Shown here piece after piece: positions 1 through 9,302 of a stretch of 64,000 nucleotides of DNA. The position numbers and the translations under genes are program-made. Under the pieces are notes generated by a model. It saw only the letters and a list, made by a program, of their open reading frames with translations. It had not been told where the DNA came from and ran no database searches. Position 1 is the stretch's first letter. The number at the start of each line of letters is the position of its first letter. Source of the DNA: JACVRM01 sp963809765 (lineage in GTDB: Bacteria > Actinomycetota > Thermoleophilia > Gaiellales > Gaiellaceae); contig CAWEKT010000003.1 in NCBI GenBank assembly GCA_963809765.1, forward strand, positions 1,426,001 through 1,490,000, written 5' to 3'.

Positions 1-181
1 CTCGTATGCGGGCGAGGTGCACCTTCACCTTGCGACGCCGGACCTGTCGGAGGAGCGCTCGGCTCGCGGCCAGCAGCTCCTGCCCGTCCCAGCAGCACGT
101 TGCGGAGCAGAAGGCGAGCCGGCTGGACGGGTCGGGAGGGAAGAACGGCGTGCCGCAATGAAGACACGTGCGCTCCTCCAC
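1..181 (-). CDS. Partial zinc-ribbon protein, runs off the left edge
   Basis: A GTG at 181 on the minus strand opens a frame of 60 codons that continues past the window edge. The start of the protein carries TCLHCGTPF and, about 16 residues on, FCSATCC. This is the spacing of a small four-cysteine zinc knuckle. A basic stretch (RQVRRRKVKVHL) follows. Codons end mostly in G or C, as in real genes of this window. The family is not recognised, and the role (possibly nucleic-acid binding) is inference. It is divergent from the secreted-protein gene at 372. Confidence 0.4.
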   Translation of the reverse strand, partial: MEERTCLHCGTPFFPPDPSSRLAFCSATCCWDGQELLAASRALLRQVRRRKVKVHLARIR

Positions 182-255
182 GCGCCGTCCGCCACGTCCG
201 AACACGTCCGAGACGGTACGAAACGGCTCGGACAGCGTCGTGCGGGGGCGCTCGC

Positions 256-271
256 TCCCTCGAACGAGGGA
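256..271. promoter_or_regulatory. Palindrome TCCCTCG-AA-CGAGGGA with adjacent GAAA hairpin
   Basis: Seven-base perfect arms separated by AA lie about 100 bases before the secreted-protein gene. A short ACCC-GAAA-GGGT hairpin follows at 280-291. A very similar palindrome (23915-23932) precedes the secreted M23 peptidase gene. It could be an operator or a leader RNA element; the function is unknown. Confidence 0.35.
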
Positions 272-371
272 ACCTCGTAACCCGAAAGGGTGATTCTGCG
301 AGCGAAATTCGCCTACTTGCGCTCAATGAGATGAGCGCGCCCGGGGATGGCGCGCCAAGGGGTCTCACTAC

Positions 372-1100
372 ATGGGGGTGCACATGAGGCGGATGGGCGC
401 AGTGCTGGTTGCTGTGCTTGCAGCGAGCGTGTTCGCGCAAGGCGCGCTCGCGAGCGACGGCAAGGTGACGCTTGGGCCGGCCGGGTACGACGGCCCGGGC
501 TTCAATCGGACGCTCGTCGTCGCGGGCACGGCGAACGTCGTGCTCGGCTCTGAGGACCACGTCGTTATCTGCCACGCAACAGGTGGTCCCAGGGGAACCG
601 GCTTCGTACAAATCGCGCCGTCGGCCGCGGGTGTCGTGAAGGGCCACGGCGACCACGAGGCCGAGCGCGACATCGTGCCGCCGTACGTCTTCTCTGACCG
701 GGGCACCGATTCGTCGCTCGCCGCGGGCAAGAACTGGACTGCGGCGAATGCCGCCGTGTACGCGAACGGCTGCCGCACGCCTGTCGCCCCGCCGCCTGCC
801 GACGTCTGCCCCAACATCGAGGGCGTGCAGACGGTCGTGCCATCCGGCATGACGAAGGACGCGTCCGGCAACTGCACTGCGATCGTGACGCTCTCTGCGC
901 CTCCGACGACGGAGGTCGTCACCAAGACCGTCGTCGTGACCAAGAAGGCCATGGCGAAGAAGGCCAAGAAGGTGAAGAAGGCCAAGAAGGCCAAGAAGGT
1001 GAAGAAGGCCAAGAAGGTCAAGAAGGCCAAGAAAGCTCGCATCAAGGTCAAGGGTGTGAGCGCGAAGTTCACGCGGCGTGTCCTTCCGCACACGCGCTAA
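372..1100 (+). CDS. Secreted CHATG-motif protein with lysine-rich tail
   Basis: Predicted exported protein of 242 residues. A signal peptide covers about residues 1-27 (hydrophobic AVLVAVLAASVFA, cleavage near ALA). Residues ~66-107 hold VICHATGG ... GHGDHEAERDIVPPY, a Cys/His-containing motif I recognise from actinobacterial surface proteins (CHATG...H.DIIP). From about residue 187 the chain is a tandem run of Lys-Lys-Ala/Val units. The last residues are VLPHTR, which resembles an LPxT sortase signal without the usual membrane anchor. The ATG at 372 has AAGGGG 9 bases upstream; ATG at 384 is an alternative start. The 3' end overlaps the sortase gene, suggesting that this protein is the substrate. 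Biochemical role unknown. Confidence 0.75.
   Translation: MGVHMRRMGAVLVAVLAASVFAQGALASDGKVTLGPAGYDGPGFNRTLVVAGTANVVLGSEDHVVICHATGGPRGTGFVQIAPSAAGVVKGHGDHEAERDIVPPYVFSDRGTDSSLAAGKNWTAANAAVYANGCRTPVAPPPADVCPNIEGVQTVVPSGMTKDASGNCTAIVTLSAPPTTEVVTKTVVVTKKAMAKKAKKVKKAKKAKKVKKAKKVKKAKKARIKVKGVSAKFTRRVLPHTR
941..1037 (+). repeat. Tandem AAGAAGGYS coding repeat (poly-Lys/Ala/Val tail)
   Basis: Roughly nine-base units of the form AAGAAGG(C/T)(C/G) are repeated about ten times inside the secreted-protein gene. They encode the KKA/KKV tail. Such a tract can change length by slippage. Confidence 0.8.
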
Positions 1101-1494
1101 TACCGCCGTCGCTGCCGTCTCGCTGGGGCTTGCACTTGCAGGCCCCGGCGGGGCGGCGCCGGCACCAGCGCACATCGTCATCGGGCGGATCGGGCTCGAC
1201 GTCCCGCTCTCACGGACGCTGGACGGCGGGCCGACCGTCTACTTCCGGGACCACGACACGCTGGCGATCGCGGCGCACCGGACGACCTGGTCGCGGCCCT
1301 TCAACCAGCTGCCCGCCCTTCGGCGCGGTGATGTCATCCGGGTGGGCGCCCGCACGTTCCGGGTCCGGCGCACGCACATCGTGCGGCCGTGGGAAACCTG
1401 GGTGGTGCGCTACCGCGGCCTGGTGCTATCAACGTGCCACCCCGCGGGCAGCGACGCATACCGCTTCGTGGTGTTCGCCGCCGAAGTCACCTGA
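1078..1494 (+). CDS. Small class E/F-like sortase
   Basis: Cysteine transpeptidase of the sortase fold, 138 residues, close to the minimal catalytic domain. The N-terminal signal/anchor is about residues 8-28. Catalytic residues are visible: His in AIAAHRTTW (~67), Cys in VLSTCHP (~120) and Arg in YRFVVFA (~129). IGRIGLDVPL near the N terminus is typical of the family. The GTG start lies inside the previous gene (23-base overlap), so the two are probably co-translated. Sortases join surface proteins to the cell wall or to each other; the neighbour ending in LPHTR is the obvious candidate substrate. Class assignment is tentative. Confidence 0.85.
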   Translation: MSFRTRANTAVAAVSLGLALAGPGGAAPAPAHIVIGRIGLDVPLSRTLDGGPTVYFRDHDTLAIAAHRTTWSRPFNQLPALRRGDVIRVGARTFRVRRTHIVRPWETWVVRYRGLVLSTCHPAGSDAYRFVVFAAEVT

Positions 1495-1692
1495 GCAGCG
1501 CGCGGGGGGCGCCTTTCCAGGAGCTCGGCCCGTGGCAGGCACCACATGGTGGGCACTGGCGGCGAACCAGGCCATGAGGTTCTCGCTGACGTCGGGCCTC
1601 TATGGACAACGCGTGCGACTGCGGCCGCCGCCTGCGGGCCGAGGCCGTTTGGCGTTCCGTATTGCGTGGGAGAGTGTCGGGCGAGGGATGAG

Positions 1693-2526
1693 ATGAGGCA
1701 GGCATCGCTGCTCGCGATCGCCACGTTGCTGGGGGTTGCTCTTGCCTGGCCGCAGGCGGTCGAGAGCGCCGGGAAGCCGCGCTTTACCGTGACCATCGAA
1801 GGCACTCAGCGCTTCGAGTGGACTATCGAGGGCGGCCGCGACGCGAGGGGCCAGCCGGGACCGTGCGCCTTCACGGGCGCCGGGCGGCAGGTGGTCACCT
1901 TCGGGACGGCTCGGCCCGTAGCCGTCTTGGTTCCCCCGGGCCAGGGCTTGAGCGGCGGGTACGGGGGCGATGCGTTTCTCAACGCCGCGACTGGCAAGCG
2001 ATCGATTGCGATCACCGGACAGGAGACGCGCGAGTACCGCCTGCTTCAGCCGCCGAATCCAGCTACCTGCCCGACTCTCGGCGGGGAGTATCCCGACCTC
2101 GGCAGGGCTTGCAGCGGCACAAATCCGTTTCTGCCGAAGGCGAGCGTTGTGGTGTTGCGCTACAACCCGACCCGCTACAACCCCAAGCGTCTCAGCAAGC
2201 AGCGGGCGATGGTGTACGCGCCGGTCGATGTCCTGCTCTTTGAGCGCAAGCCGAAGCAGTGCGACCTGCGACTGTTCGACCTCCGGAACTACCTGATCTC
2301 GCAGCTGATCACTGTGGGGCAGTACGTAGCGCTAATGGGCGGCAGATTTGAGCAGCGCGCGACGCAGATCGTGACCGGGGCCGGGAGCGTTCGTCTGTGC
2401 GTCGATCCCTTCGGTTCGAGCGCCGCCAACGCCGACCTTCAGAGCTGCAGCAAACCCAAGCGCCGGGGCGAACTCACAGGCGAAATCACGGCCACCTGGA
2501 AGCTCACCTTCCGGCGAGCTCGCTGA
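1693..2526 (+). CDS. Secreted hypothetical protein
   Basis: Exported protein of 277 residues. The ATG at 1693 is preferred over earlier in-frame starts because it gives a clean signal peptide (MRQASLLAIATLLGVALAW, cleavage near VESA) and follows a purine-rich GCGAGGGATGAG. The mature part is rich in short beta-strand-like segments (FTVTIEGTQRFEWTIEG near the start, EITATWKLTFRR at the end). It contains four or more cysteines that could form disulfides. No catalytic motif is recognised and the family is unknown. The reading frame is intact, unlike the genes that follow. Confidence 0.65.
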   Translation: MRQASLLAIATLLGVALAWPQAVESAGKPRFTVTIEGTQRFEWTIEGGRDARGQPGPCAFTGAGRQVVTFGTARPVAVLVPPGQGLSGGYGGDAFLNAATGKRSIAITGQETREYRLLQPPNPATCPTLGGEYPDLGRACSGTNPFLPKASVVVLRYNPTRYNPKRLSKQRAMVYAPVDVLLFERKPKQCDLRLFDLRNYLISQLITVGQYVALMGGRFEQRATQIVTGAGSVRLCVDPFGSSAANADLQSCSKPKRRGELTGEITATWKLTFRRAR

Positions 2527-2566
2527 AGGCCGCGACAACCGACTTGCCTTCATTGCCTTCCGTGAG

Positions 2567-2760
2567 TGGGCCGTGGAGGACTCGAACCTCCAACCTTGGG
2601 ATTGAGAGTCCGCGCGGAACCGCTGCAACAAACTGCAACGAACTGAAACGTGCCTGCAACGAGCCCGGTTTGAGGCTGCAACGAACTGCAACAAGCTGCA
2701 AGTAGCGGAGACAAGCCCGTACTCTCATTCGTACTCCCGTTCGTCGTCGCTTCGGACAAC
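2567..2760 (-). repeat. Direct repeat copy A: tRNA-Lys 3' fragment plus TGCAAC array
   Basis: Bases 2567-2610, read on the minus strand, reproduce the tRNA-Lys gene at 20208-20280 from the anticodon arm to the discriminator base, with one visible change (anticodon CTT reads CTC). The 5' half of the tRNA is absent. It is replaced by GCGCGGAACCGC, then multiple TGCAAC/TGCAACAAGC units and a conserved tail ending in CGGACAAC. Copy B is at 7639-7838 in the same orientation. tRNA 3' ends next to foreign DNA are typical attachment sites of integrative elements; that reading is inference. Confidence 0.75.
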
Positions 2761-2816
2761 GACGCGGCCAAGACGGGCGACGCACGAGCGAGCGCCGCCC
2801 GTCTCGTGCAGCCGGC

Positions 2817-3300
2817 TTATCGACGGGTGAGGAAGCCCTCCTGGCTGCGCGAGCCAGGGATGACCCTGATGGCCACTCCTTCCGCCTCCGGTGACCTTGG
2901 CGTACGCACCCGTCCCGCCCACGACCTTCCAGGTGCCGATGCCGACACCCGGGGTGAAGTCGAAGCCCGGGACCTTTTCGTTCGAGACATAGACGAACTC
3001 GTTCCGCTCTCGAATCGACAGGGTCCCTCGCTTGCCCTTCAGGGTGTAGGTGTTTCGAGAGATAAAGACGGACTGTCCCTCGCGCATCACGGTGGTGGAG
3101 TCTTTGTAGACGACTCTCACCGTGCCTGAGTCGCGCTTGAGCGTCCCGGCCTGCAGTGGCGTGAGCACGAACGTGCCGTTCCCCGGGTTCTTCATCGAGA
3201 TCGCCACCCGCTGCTTCGCTGCCTCAGGTCCGGCCGCGCCGACGGACGTCAGCGTGACCGCCGCAGCGAGCGCGACGAGTATGGCGTGTCGAGCTTTCAT
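2817..3300 (-). CDS. Secreted hypothetical protein, likely one frameshift near the end
   Basis: Exported protein with a signal peptide (MKARHAILVALAAAVTLTS, cleavage near GAAG). The body reads as beta-rich, with FVLTPLQAGTLKRDSGTV and GIGTWKVVGGTGAYAKVTG; the GTGxYxxxTGxG pattern resembles secreted allene-oxide-cyclase-like barrels. The uninterrupted frame runs into the repeat at 2725. One extra base near 2875 would instead give a natural end (VAIRVIPGSRSQEG..., TAA at 2817-2819), which I prefer. Minus strand, downstream of the dimethylformamidase-like gene. Function unknown. Confidence 0.55.
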
Positions 3301-3357
3301 TGCGTGCCTCCCTTGCTGAGGTTCGACTGTCGAATGCGATGGTCGACCCGGCGCGTT

Positions 3358-4758
3358 TCAGGTCCGTTTCAGACCCGCGACGGCGTCACCGCCGGGTCGG
3401 CAGGCGGCGACGCCGCGCAGCGCGGCGTCAGCTTCCGCGGCGAGCCTCCGCCAGAGGTTTGCGACCACTCGACTGACGTGCGGGTCGCCGATCTGTCCAG
3501 CGATCGAGAACGCGCCCGCGGAGAACACCCGGGCGCCGCTCTCTGTCTCGTAGTAGGTCATCTGGGCGGTGAACCCCGGCCCGTACAGGTCTGGGATCTC
3601 CGCGAGCACCTGCACCTGGGACGGCGAGCTCTCGTCTGTGTGGTCGATCTCGATGCCCCAGTTGTCGCCGAACCGCTCTCCCGGGTCGAGCCCGGTGCCG
3701 GCGAACACCCACCGTGTCGCCGGCGCGCCTCGTCAGCGTCCAGGGAGCACGTCGCCCGCCGCCGTCGTTGCCGCGGTACTGCACTCCGAGCAGAGCGGCC
3801 TCGGGCCGGCCCAGATCTCGCCACTGCTTCGTCTTCACGATCGTGTCGCCGCGCCTGACGACGCGCCAGAAGAAGTTGTTGGCCGAGAGAAACATGAGGT
3901 TGCCGCCCAGGTCTCGGTAGCCCTCGACGAGGTCGTACTCGCGGGTCGTCACGTACTCGTGATGTCCGGGGAAGACGATCAGGTCGTAGGCTGGCAGCCA
4001 GCGCGGCGGCGCTCGGTGCATGCTCGAGATCGGACTGCGCGAGGACGTCGACCTTGCGCCCGGTCCGCGCGAGCCAGTTGAGGAAGGGAAGGTCGTAGCA
4101 GCGGAAGTAGGGCGGCACGCCACGGTTCAGGTACGGGCGACCGAGCTGCACGACCCGTTTGCGCCCGCCCGCATACCAGCTGTCGCCCTTCCCGTCGCCG
4201 TCGCCGTCGCGCAGGTTGTACGCCTGCCACGTCAGCGTCGGCAGCACGACGGCGACTCTGTGCCGGCCCAAGCGCTTGGGCCGCACGACGAACGGCGCGA
4301 AGCCGACGCGCCCGTCGAGCGCGACGAGCCGCGCGAAGTAGAGACCGCTGGGCCACCCTCCCACCCACACCTGGAGCACCCGGTGGCCCACGCTCGAGCC
4401 GACCGCGCGCTTCTTGGTCACGGGGACGCCGTTCATGGTGATGTTCCCCATCGTCGACGTACGCTCCGGGCCGACGCGAAACACCTGCAGCGTGAGCTGA
4501 CGAGCACGGGTGTGGACGACAAGGGATGCCGTGCTCCCGGGCGCGTAGCTCTCCCGACGAAACGCCGCCTCAATGGACGGGATCGGCTCGGTGCGCTGTG
4601 GGACACTCGTGCTCCTTCGCCTTGAGCACGGCGATTCCATGCGCACTGCTCGAGAGCGCAGTCCACGCTGCGACTCCCAGCAGGATCGTCGCCACCAAGA
4701 CCAAAAGGGCCGCGCCGAGAACGCGGCGCGCGTTGTGGTGATCGTGTGTGCCGGCCAT
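3358..4758 (-). pseudogene. N,N-dimethylformamidase beta-subunit-like protein (frameshifted)
   Basis: Reconstructed from several minus-strand frames. The N terminus (start 4758) is an anchor, VLGAALLVLVATILLGVAAW. Then, in another frame, come VAVVLPTLTWQAYNLRDGDG, GDSWYAGG, LGRPYLN and YDLPFLNWLARTG. A third frame gives LIVFPGHHEYVTTREYDLV and GGNLMFLSANNFFWRV, and the last gives the C terminus. These are characteristic of the DMFA2 C-terminal domain of N,N-dimethylformamidase-type proteins. A total of about 465 residues suits a membrane-anchored single-chain homologue. Amide hydrolysis is only inferred. The breaks look like single-base indels, so the gene may be intact in the organism. Confidence 0.65.
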
Positions 4759-4851
4759 GCCGGCACCGTCGATCCGGCCCGTTTCACGGCCCGTTTCAGG
4801 GCCGTTTCAGCCCAGTAACAGCTGTTAGCGTCCGGGCCTGGAGGCTGGCGC

Positions 4852-7488
4852 ATGGAGTTCCGGGTCCTGGGACCGATCGAGGTGTGGGGCGAAGGTGCCG
4901 AGGTCTCCCTGGGCGGGCGCAAGCTGCGCGCGCTTCTCGCCTTGCTCCTCCTCCACCCCAATGAGGTCGTTCCCGCTGACCGGCTGATCGACGAGCTCTG
5001 GGGCGAGGACTCGCCCGAGGACGCTGCCGCCGCGCTGCGGGTCAACGTCTCGCGCCTGCGCAAGGCACTCCCCGAGGACGCTGCTGACGACCAGATCGCC
5101 CGGCTACGTCATCCGGGTCGAGCCCGACACGCTCGATCTCGACCGCTTCGAGCGGCTGGTGGACGAGGGGCGGGCACTGCTCGCTCGCGGTCTGGCAGAC
5201 GACGCGTCGGCGCGGCTACGCGCGGCGCTGTCGCTGTGGCGGGGCCCGGCGCTCGCGGAGTTCGCCTACGAGAGCTTCGCCCAGGCGGCGATCGCCCGGC
5301 TCGAGGAGATCAGGCTGGCAGCACTCGAGCTCCGGATCGACGCCGACCTCGCACTCGGGCGCCACGACGAGCTGGTCGGAGAGCTCGAGGCACTCGTCGC
5401 CGAACACCCGCTCCGCGAGCGCCTGCGGAGGTATCTGATGACGGCGCTGTACCAGTCGGGTCGGCAGGCGGACGCCCTGGACGCCTACCAGGATGCGCGC
5501 CGAGCACTCGTCGACGAGCTCGGGATCGAACCGAGCCCGGCGCTCCAGCGAGCTGGAACGGGCCATCCTCCGCCACGACTCCGCCCTCGACGTCCCGCCG
5601 CTCGAGACGATCTCGAACACGAACCTGCCCCGCCCGGCAAGCTCCTTCGTCGGTCGGGAGCGGGAGCTCGCCGAAGTGCTCTCGCGAATCGCGGGAGGCG
5701 CACGTCTCGTGACGCTCATCGGGCCCGGCGGATCGGGCAAGACCCGGCTCGCGCTCGAAGCCGCCGCCGCACTTGTCCCCTCCTACGACGGCTGGGGTCT
5801 TCTGGGTCGGGCTCGCCGCCCTCCGCGAGCCCGCGCTCGTCACCGAGACGATCTCCCAGACGCTCGGCGCCAAGGACGGCCTCGCCGAGCACATCGGCGA
5901 TCGACAGATGCTCCTGCTCGTCGACAACCTCGAGCAGGTGATCGACGCGGCACCCCAACTCTCCGAGCTTCTCAGCGCCTGCCCCAACCTCACCCTCCTC
6001 GTCACCTCCCGCGAGCTCCTACGCGTGGCCGGCGAGGTCGAGTACCAGATTCCTCCGCTGGCCGAGCCCGACGCCGTCGACCTCTTCTGCGAGCGGTCGC
6101 AGCTCGAGCCCACCGCGAGGTCGCCGAGCTCTGTGGACGACTCGACAACCTTCCCCTGCCGTCGAGCTCGCCGCCGCGCGCACGAAGGCGCTCTCCCCGT
6201 CTCAGATCCTCGAGCGCGTTTGCCAACGCGTCGACCTCCTCAAAGGCGGTCGCGACGCCGATCCGCGCCACCAGACCCTGCGCGCCACCATCGAGTGGTC
6301 GTACGAACTCCTCACTGCCGACGAGCAACAGCTGTTCCGTCGCGTCTCGATCTTTGCAGGGGGTTGCACGCTCGAGGCCGCCGAAGAGGTCTGCGGCGCC
6401 GACACCGACGCCCTTCAGTCGCTCGTCGAGAAGAGCCTGCTCCGCTTCTCCGACGAGCGCTACTCCATGCTGGAGACGATCCGCGAGTACGCACTCGATC
6501 GGCTCGATGGCTCCGGCGAGGCAGGCTCGGTGCGGCGAGCTCACGCCGAGTATTACCTTCGGGTCGCTCAAACCGTCGATGCCGAGATTCGCGGGCCGGA
6601 CGCAGCAGGTCCTGCTGGAGCAGCTTGACCGTGAGCTGGCAAATGTGCGCGTGGCACTAGCCTGGCTTCTCGAAAGCGCTCCTGAGCAAGCGCTCTCGCT
6701 CACGGTTCTGCTCGATCCGCTCTGGTCGGTGCGAGGCCGCCTGAGGGAGGGTGCGAGCTGGTATGAGGAAGGCCTGGCAAGGGCCCAGGCGGCGGACAGC
6801 ACTCTTGCGCGCGAACGCTCTGCGGGAGGCTGGCGACCTGCTCGGATGCTCGGGGGCGAGCCGCGGGCGCTCATGCTCTACGAGGAGGGCCTGCTGCTCG
6901 AGACAGAAGCTCGGCCGCAAGCCGGGCATTGCCGACGCACTGCTCAGCCTTGGCCGCGAGGTGGAGAGCCTTGCGATCTTCGAGGAGATCGGGGACGAGT
7001 CGGCATCGCGAGCGCGCTGCACCATCTCGGGGGTAAGGCCCTCGAGTCAGGCGATTACTCGCAGGCGCGGGAGCTTTCGAGCAAGCGGTTTCGATCAGGC
7101 GCAGAGTCGCAAGCACGTCGAAGCTCACAGCATCGCTTCACAGCCTCGGGGACTGCGCACTCCTCGAAGGAAGATTGAGCGATGCGAGCGCGCATTATCG
7201 GGAGGGCCTCGGTTAGCTCTGGAGCTTCGGGACCCGCGGCTGATCGCAGACTGCCTCGCTGGACTTTCGAGCATTGCCGCCCTAGACGGCCGACCAGGAG
7301 CCGCCGGACCCTTTGGGCTGCGGTCGAGTGCGTCGAGCGTGAGCTCGGCTTTCGGCTTCTTGGCTCCGAGCGGGGGCGGTACGAGACGCTTCTCCCGGAA
7401 GCCGATCCGAAGTTCGCGGAGGCCGATCTGCAGGGCGGGTCTCTCATTCGAGCGGGCAATCGACTATGCCCAGCGGACCCTACACTGA
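4852..7488 (+). pseudogene. AfsR/SARP-family regulator with NB-ARC and TPR regions (frameshifted)
   Basis: The start at 4852 opens MEFRVLGPIEVWG, the classic beginning of the SARP winged-helix domain. A bacterial transcriptional activation domain follows in a second frame (5159-5550, ending DELGIEPSPALQ). Next come an ATPase with P-loop LIGPGGSGKTRLALE (~5720), QMLLLVDNLEQV (Walker B, ~5910) and LLVTSRELLRV. The last part is a degenerate TPR-like region ending near SFERAIDYAQRTLH. At least six frame changes are needed. Full-length members are ~900 residues, and this span fits. It would be a DNA-binding activator controlled by ATP. Divergent from the dimethylformamidase-like gene, so it may regulate it. 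Both lie between the tRNA-tail repeats. Confidence 0.7.
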
Positions 7489-7638
7489 GGCGTGCGCCGT
7501 TCGGCGATCCCTACCTTCGTGCAGCAGCCGCCGCGGCACGCCGTACTTCCGCGACAGAAGTGGCGCATTGAGGTACTCGCGACGAGTTCCCAGCGACGCG
7601 ATCAAGCCGAAGCTCAGAGTGCTGTGTATTTGATCGAG

Positions 7639-7838
7639 TGGGCCGTGGAGGACTCGAACCTCCAACCTTGGGATTGAGAGTTGCGCGGAACCGCTGCAAC
7701 AAACTGCAACGAACTGGAACTCGCTGCAACGAGCCCGTTCGTGCTTGCAACGATTGCAACGAACTGCAACAAGCTGCAGCTAGCGGAGACAAGCCCGTAC
7801 TCCAATCCGTACTCCCACTCGTCGTCTCGCCGGACAAC
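7639..7838 (-). repeat. Direct repeat copy B: tRNA-Lys 3' fragment plus TGCAAC array
   Basis: Second copy of the element at 2567-2760, same orientation. Bases 7639-7681 match the tRNA tail. GCGCGGAACCGCTGCAACAAAC, the TGCAAC units and the segment around AGCGGAGACAAGCCCGTACTC are nearly identical to copy A. The middle differs by short indels, so the copies have diverged and are not a recent assembly duplication. Confidence 0.75.
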
Positions 7839-8118
7839 ACTGCTCGCTTAGCTCACCCACTCAGGTAGTCGCGGTCGCCGCGACTCGATGACCACCGATC
7901 GAAGCAGACGATCCGCACCGGCGTTCCGGAAGAGGGCGTAGAGGTCGAGGTCGAGACGCTCTTCAACGTGCGCGCGTACAGGAGGGGCCGGGGCGTGAAG
8001 GTGTGTGGTGAGCGATCGCTGTGCGATCCACTCAGTAGTTCCCGCACCGATCTGACGGTAAAGCGCGGATCCGCTGTACGGGCACACCGGGCAGAGTCAA
8101 AGCAACCAAGGAGGCGCA
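7839..8118. other. Gap with a possible coding remnant
   Basis: No complete gene is visible. One plus-strand frame around 7890-7985 has strong G/C third positions (TIRTGVPEEGVEVEVE...) but neither a start nor a continuation, so it may be the tail of a lost gene. A perfect palindrome GCGGATCCGC sits at 8066-8075. AAGGAGGCGC just before 8119 is the ribosome site of the next gene. Confidence 0.4.
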
Positions 8119-9230
8119 ATGAAGGCTCTCGTGTTTCATGGTCCGGGCTCGCGACAGTGGGAGGACGTGCCCGAGCCCACGCTCGAGGCGCCGACCGACA
8201 TCATCATCCGGGTCGATGCCAGCACGATCTGCGGCAGTGACCTGCACATCCTCAAGGGCGACGTGCCGACGGTGAAGCCGGGGACGATCCTCGGCCACGA
8301 AGCGGTCGGCACCGTCACCGAAGTAGGTGAGGCTGTGACGACGGTCGCGGTCGGTGACCGTGTCTTGGCCTCTTGCATCACCTCGTGTGGCCGCTGCGAG
8401 CAGTGCAAGGCGGCCCGCTACGGGCTTTGCACCGGCGGCGGCGGCTGGATCCTCGGCCACCTGATCGACGGCGTGCAAGCGGAGTACGCACGGATTCCAT
8501 TCGCCGACACGTCGGTCTACAAGGTTCCGCCGTCTCTGACGGACGAGCAGGTCCTGTTTCTGGCCGACATCCTGCCGACGAGCTTCGAGGTCGGCGTGCA
8601 GAACGGCCACGTAAAGCCCGGCGAACGGTACCCATCGTCGGGGCCGGCCCGGTCGGGCTCGCCGCGATTCTGACCGCGTCTCTGTTCACGCCCAGTCGGA
8701 TCATCGCCATCGACCTTGATTCCACACGGCTGGCCCGGGCGATCGAGTGCGGGGCTTCGAAACGCGCTCGAGCTCACCGGTGACGCCGCGCGTGATCGCG
8801 TGCTCGAGCTGACTGACGGCATCGGGGTCGACGTCGCGATTGAGGCAGTCGGCATCCCGGGAGACGTTCGAGCTGCACCGACATCGTCCGCTCCGGCGGG
8901 CACGTCGCCAACGTCGGCGTTCACGGCAAGCCGGCGACGCTGCATCTCGAGCGCCTCTGGATCAAGGGCGTGACGATCACCACCGGGCTCGTCGATACCT
9001 CCTCGACGCCGCGCCTGATGAGTCTGGTCAGTGCTGGAAAGCTCGACCCGCTCGTTTTCGTGACCCACCGCTTCGCTCTCGAGCAGGCGGAGGAGGCATA
9101 CGACGCCTTCAGCGCCGCCACGGAGACCGGTGCGTTCAAGGTCGTGCTCGAAGGTGCGAAGCACCGGCAGCTGGTGCCGGTCGGCGCGGCCGCTGGCGTG
9201 GAAGAGACGCGTCATGAACGTGCTCACTGA
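8119..9230 (+). pseudogene. Zinc-dependent alcohol dehydrogenase (frameshifted)
   Basis: Medium-chain NAD(P)-dependent zinc alcohol dehydrogenase, about 365 residues when frames are joined. The ATG at 8119 follows a perfect AAGGAGG. Catalytic zinc ligands are visible in TICGSDLHILKG and GHEAVGTVTEVG. The structural zinc lobe is CGRCEQCKAARYGLC. The Rossmann glycines appear as VGAGPVGLAA in the next frame (~8630). The substrate-binding end returns in the frame of 8970-9230 (LIKG-like WIKGVTITTGLVDTSS). Breaks near 8630, 8760 and 8865 fit single-base errors. Oxidises an alcohol or threonine-like substrate; the exact substrate cannot be read. It opens a redox gene cluster. Confidence 0.85.
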
Positions 9231-9302
9231 GCAAGCCAGACTCGCGTCGCAGACCGCTGAGGCCCGCCGTCACCCTGTTTTCCGACTGGCCGCGGCAGCA
9301 TC

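Noticed and set aside
2627..2705. TGCAAC clusters considered as a CRISPR array
   Set aside because: Units are 6-10 bases at irregular short spacing with no unique ~30-base spacers and no cas genes.
2550..2771. Small frames across the tRNA-tail repeats (…NPKVGGSSPPRPT…)
   Set aside because: That peptide is what a translated tRNA 3' end gives; it is not a protein gene.
7848..8119. Minus-strand 79- and 88-codon frames before the alcohol dehydrogenase
   Set aside because: Mixed third-position use, no start context and no recognisable domain.
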